Assembly: GCA_016719405.1 (NCBI GenBank)
Contig: JADJZE010000001.1
Location: 372,001-436,000, forward strand
Origin: Candidatus Aalborgicola lynettensis
GTDB lineage: Bacteria > Pseudomonadota > Gammaproteobacteria > Burkholderiales > Burkholderiaceae_C
Direction of reading: 5' to 3'
Length of the DNA: 64,000 bases
Made by a program: the position numbers and the translations under genes. The notes under the pieces were generated by a model. That model was given only the letters and a program-made list of their open reading frames with translations. It was not told the origin of the DNA and searched no databases. Below are positions 61,346 to 64,000 of this stretch, piece after piece. Numbering within the stretch: position 1 is the stretch's first letter; each line of letters begins with the position of its first letter.

Positions 61346-63310
61346 ATGATAAAAAAATACCTTGTTTTGTTCACATTGATCCATGGCACAGGTGCAGGCG
61401 CACAAACGGGTGCGTCGGCGCTCACGGAGCAGGACTTTCTGGCAGAAATGCCGATTGTGCTTTCCGTCTCTCGGCTTGCGCAGCGGCTTGATGATACGCC
61501 GGGGGCTGTGACCATATTGGACCGGCACTTCATACGCATGTCGGGCGCAAGGGATTTGACGGATTTGTTGCGTCTGGTCCCCGGGTTTCAAACCACCACT
61601 TCGTTTGAAACCGATGCGCCCATGGCCAGTTACCACGGGCGCAGCGATGACTATTCCAACCGGCTGCAGGTATTGGTGGATGGGCGATCGGTTTATTCGG
61701 GGTACCTGATGGGGTCCTCCGGCGTGGGCTTGCAAACATTGGCCTTGGACGATGTGGAGCGCATTGAAGTGCTGCGCGGTACCAATTCCGCTGCGTATGG
61801 TGCGCGCGCCTTCCTGGGGGTTGTGAATATTGTTTCCCGCGATGTACGCGAAACCATTGGCACAGCGGTGAATCTTGCGGCGGGCGAAAACGGGGTGGCG
61901 GATGCGGGTGCACGGCTGGGTTGGGGGGATTCGGGTGCCGCCTACCGCGTGAGTGCAGACAAACGCGGTGACTCGGGTTTGCGTGGCGCTTTTGGGCAAA
62001 ACCAGATAGACCGGTTTCATTTTTCCAGTCACCACACTGCCTCGGGTGGGCATGAATGGGATGTGCGGGCAGGCGGCGTAGATGTGGACGCGGGGCGTGG
62101 TACGCCCGGCGACGTGGGCAACAACGCACGCATGCGTTACATGGGGGCGCGTTTCGTGCAAATAGACTGGCGTGCGCCGTTCGGCGACGATCAGGACCTG
62201 GCGATCACGGCGTCGCATACCGAAAACAAGATTGCAGATGCCTTTGCGTACCTGACCGACGCTGTGGGGGCCGCCAATTACGGAATGCCACTGGACTTCA
62301 GCGGCCACGATGTCAACGATGCGCTGACGCTACAACATACCGTGCGCCATTCGCCGGCATTGCGTTCTGTTTGGGGGACCGAACTGCGTCGCGAAAAAAT
62401 ATTTTCCCGCGCCTATTTCGATACGCGTGAGCAGGTGACGACCGAATATGCACGGGTGTTTGGCAATGCCGAGTGGAGAATCCTGCCGACCGTGATTTTG
62501 AATGCGGGTGCGCTGGTTGAGCAAAGTGGTTTGGGTGGAGATACGGCATCGCCGCGGGTCATGTTGAACTGGCGTCTGGGTGAAGGGCATACCGTGCGTG
62601 CGGGTGTCTCCAGTGGTTTTCGGCCACCAAGCGCGACCGAGAAATTTGCGGCCGTTCGGTATTACGGGGTTGATGGGAGTTTGTTGCAGACCACCGTGCA
62701 AGCCACCGGCAACATTGCGCCGGAGTACATCCGGTCCCAGGAGTTGGGCTACAACCTGAACCTGCCATCGGCAGGTATTAGCGCCGATTTGCGTGTGTTC
62801 AACGAGCGCGTGACGGACAGCATTGCGACGGTATACAACAGCGACCCAATAGACTTCGGAAACATTGACAATTACCGCATCACGGGCGCGGAGTGGCAGT
62901 GGAGCTGGAAGCCTACTCCTGCCACTCATGTCTTCTTCACACAAACGTGGACCGATATTGCGGGCGTTGCACCCCCTGTGGACCCTTTTGATACCCAAGG
63001 CTTCCGTGTATCCCACGGCGCACCACGGTACGCGGGTTCTTTGTCTGTGATGCACACTTTCGGGTCCCATGTGTCGGTGTCCATGCTGCACCAACGTGCT
63101 GAAGAAACCGCTTTGATGTCCAACGGTGGCACCGGGCCTTTGTATTCAATGGGCCGCACGGATTTGCGGGTGGGCAAGACCTTCAAAACCGGTCGCTCTT
63201 CGACTGAATTGGCACTCACCGTCCAGAACGTGGACATTCCTTACCGCGATGGCGATCGAAAATTCTATTTTGATCGACGAACCATGGTGACTATGCGTTT
63301 TGAAAACTAG
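61346..63310 (+). CDS. TonB-dependent outer-membrane receptor
   Basis: 654 residues. Signal peptide MIKKYLVLFTLIHGTGAGAQ. Plug domain: VLSVSRLAQRLDDTPGAVTILDRHFIRMSGARDLTDLLRLVPGFQ, LVDGRSVYSG, DDVERIEVLRGTNSAAYGARAFLGVVNIVSRD. Beta-barrel to residue 654 with the terminal aromatic RTMVTMRFEN. Resembles receptors for metal chelates or cobalamin-like ligands, but the ligand is unknown. The next gene, encoding a periplasmic binding-type protein, overlaps its end by 11 bases, which suggests a shared function. Confidence 0.92.
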   Translation: MIKKYLVLFTLIHGTGAGAQTGASALTEQDFLAEMPIVLSVSRLAQRLDDTPGAVTILDRHFIRMSGARDLTDLLRLVPGFQTTTSFETDAPMASYHGRSDDYSNRLQVLVDGRSVYSGYLMGSSGVGLQTLALDDVERIEVLRGTNSAAYGARAFLGVVNIVSRDVRETIGTAVNLAAGENGVADAGARLGWGDSGAAYRVSADKRGDSGLRGAFGQNQIDRFHFSSHHTASGGHEWDVRAGGVDVDAGRGTPGDVGNNARMRYMGARFVQIDWRAPFGDDQDLAITASHTENKIADAFAYLTDAVGAANYGMPLDFSGHDVNDALTLQHTVRHSPALRSVWGTELRREKIFSRAYFDTREQVTTEYARVFGNAEWRILPTVILNAGALVEQSGLGGDTASPRVMLNWRLGEGHTVRAGVSSGFRPPSATEKFAAVRYYGVDGSLLQTTVQATGNIAPEYIRSQELGYNLNLPSAGISADLRVFNERVTDSIATVYNSDPIDFGNIDNYRITGAEWQWSWKPTPATHVFFTQTWTDIAGVAPPVDPFDTQGFRVSHGAPRYAGSLSVMHTFGSHVSVSMLHQRAEETALMSNGGTGPLYSMGRTDLRVGKTFKTGRSSTELALTVQNVDIPYRDGDRKFYFDRRTMVTMRFEN

Positions 63311-64000
63311 AACCGCCATTTCGCTCGGGCTGATCCTGCGCCAACTGGTCTGCGTGGCAAGCATGCTGTGCAGCATGGGGCTGGCGCAGGCGGCGGCGGT
63401 GGTCATTGTGGCCAGTGACCGCAGCACGGGTTATGGTGAAGTACGTGATGTTCTGGTGTCGGAGTTGGAGCGCAGCCCCACATTGCGGGGCAATGTTGGG
63501 GTGCGTTCCGTCAGTGAATGGACGCCAGCGGACACGGCCTTGCTGGGGCACAGCCGGGTGGTTATTGCACTGGGTCGCGATGCGCTGATCCAGGTGCTCG
63601 CCAGTAATGTGCAAGTGCCGGTCATCGCTGCCATGATTCCACGTGCGGTCTTTGAGGGGGTCATTGGCGATGCAGCAAAAAAGCCGTCCTCGCCGCTGAC
63701 GGCCTTGTATCTCGATCATCCCGTGGGTCGCCAGCTTGACTTGCTGAAGCTGGCTTTGCCGGACGCAAGGAAGGTGGGCGTATTGTGGGGGCGTGATTCC
63801 GTGTCCCACCAGCGTCAATTGGCCGCGGCGGCGCAGGCACGCGGTCTGGAATTGGCCAGCGGTTCGGTTGGGCCAGACGGGGCAATTTTTGCTGGATTGA
63901 AAGCCGCACTGGATGAGGCAGATGTCTTGCTGGCAATCGCCGATCCGCAGGTATTTAACAGCGCCAATATTTCAAACATCCTGCTCACCACCTACCGGGC
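63300..64000 (+). CDS. Periplasmic ABC-type substrate-binding-like protein (partial)
   Basis: Frame from TTG 63300 to the window edge. MKTRTAISLGLILRQLVCVASMLCSMGLAQA is a signal peptide; VVIVASDRSTGYGEVRDVLVSELER, VIALGRDALIQVLASNVQVPVIAAMIPR and LDHPVGRQLDLLKLALPDARKVGVLWG follow the ABC_sub_bind (TrpX-like) pattern. An ATG at 63362 would remove part of the signal. It overlaps the TonB receptor end by 11 bases. Such proteins in receptor operons can serve sensor kinases or cyclases; the downstream gene is outside the window. Confidence 0.75.
   Translation, partial: MKTRTAISLGLILRQLVCVASMLCSMGLAQAAAVVIVASDRSTGYGEVRDVLVSELERSPTLRGNVGVRSVSEWTPADTALLGHSRVVIALGRDALIQVLASNVQVPVIAAMIPRAVFEGVIGDAAKKPSSPLTALYLDHPVGRQLDLLKLALPDARKVGVLWGRDSVSHQRQLAAAAQARGLELASGSVGPDGAIFAGLKAALDEADVLLAIADPQVFNSANISNILLTTYR

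Overview
The window looks like a chromosomal segment of a betaproteobacterium of the family Comamonadaceae (Burkholderiales; Rhodoferax/Curvibacter-like, an inference without any database search). Pointers are the tmRNA with a betaproteobacterial ANDERFALAA tag, the dnaX-ybaB-recR and gloB/methyltransferase/rnhA gene orders, the high GC content, and at least eight copies of a short TGCTATnnnnnnATAGCTGC palindromic repeat that I associate with this family.

Layout. 0-4 kb: an operon of two Hsp70-like ATPases and a DUF2760 protein (minus strand). 4-9.7 kb: rhodanese-type sulfurtransferase, lipoprotein, glycoside hydrolase, EamA exporter, an RsmH-type rRNA methyltransferase and a small zinc-ribbon protein. 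9.8-14.1 kb: an arsenic operon (GAPDH-arsJ-arsR-arsC-acr3) behind an ArsR-type palindrome. It combines arsenate export through 1-arseno-3-phosphoglycerate with reduction of arsenate and export of arsenite. 14.3-16 kb: a ParDE/RelE-type toxin-antitoxin pair and scraps of a serine recombinase element.

16.2-24.4 kb: a compact integrated element next to the tmRNA gene. It has a P4-type integrase, an AlpA-like regulator, a RepA-type hexameric helicase, an origin-like repeat cluster, an XRE regulator with a perfect palindrome, two lipoproteins, a small membrane protein and about 1.6 kb of gene-free DNA. That gene-free DNA includes a strand-biased array of GCGAAGC mini-hairpins. Copies of GTTCCCCGG occur at both ends and look like integrase arm sites.

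25-32 kb: a five-PAS histidine kinase, an acyltransferase and a diguanylate cyclase, all broken by several single-base frameshifts, plus the SRP RNA gene. The diguanylate cyclase is translationally coupled to a PotD-like binding protein, resembling a polyamine sensor module. 32-39 kb: dnaX, ybaB, recR, mltD, gloB, a methyltransferase and rnhA. 39-43.5 kb: an RND efflux pump. 43.5-50.5 kb: relics of a group II intron reverse transcriptase and a sugar kinase, an ABC1 kinase, a saccharopine-dehydrogenase-like protein, an MscS channel and a GNAT/nitrilase pair.

50.8-59.9 kb: a defence island built on a type I restriction system (hsdM, a shredded hsdS, hsdR, a YgjP-like protease) with an Abi HEPN protein, BrnTA and a Fic protein between M and R. 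60-64 kb: moaA (one frameshift), a TonB-dependent receptor and the start of a periplasmic binding-type protein.

Many breaks sit in homopolymers, so some pseudogene calls may reflect uncorrected sequencing indels rather than biology.
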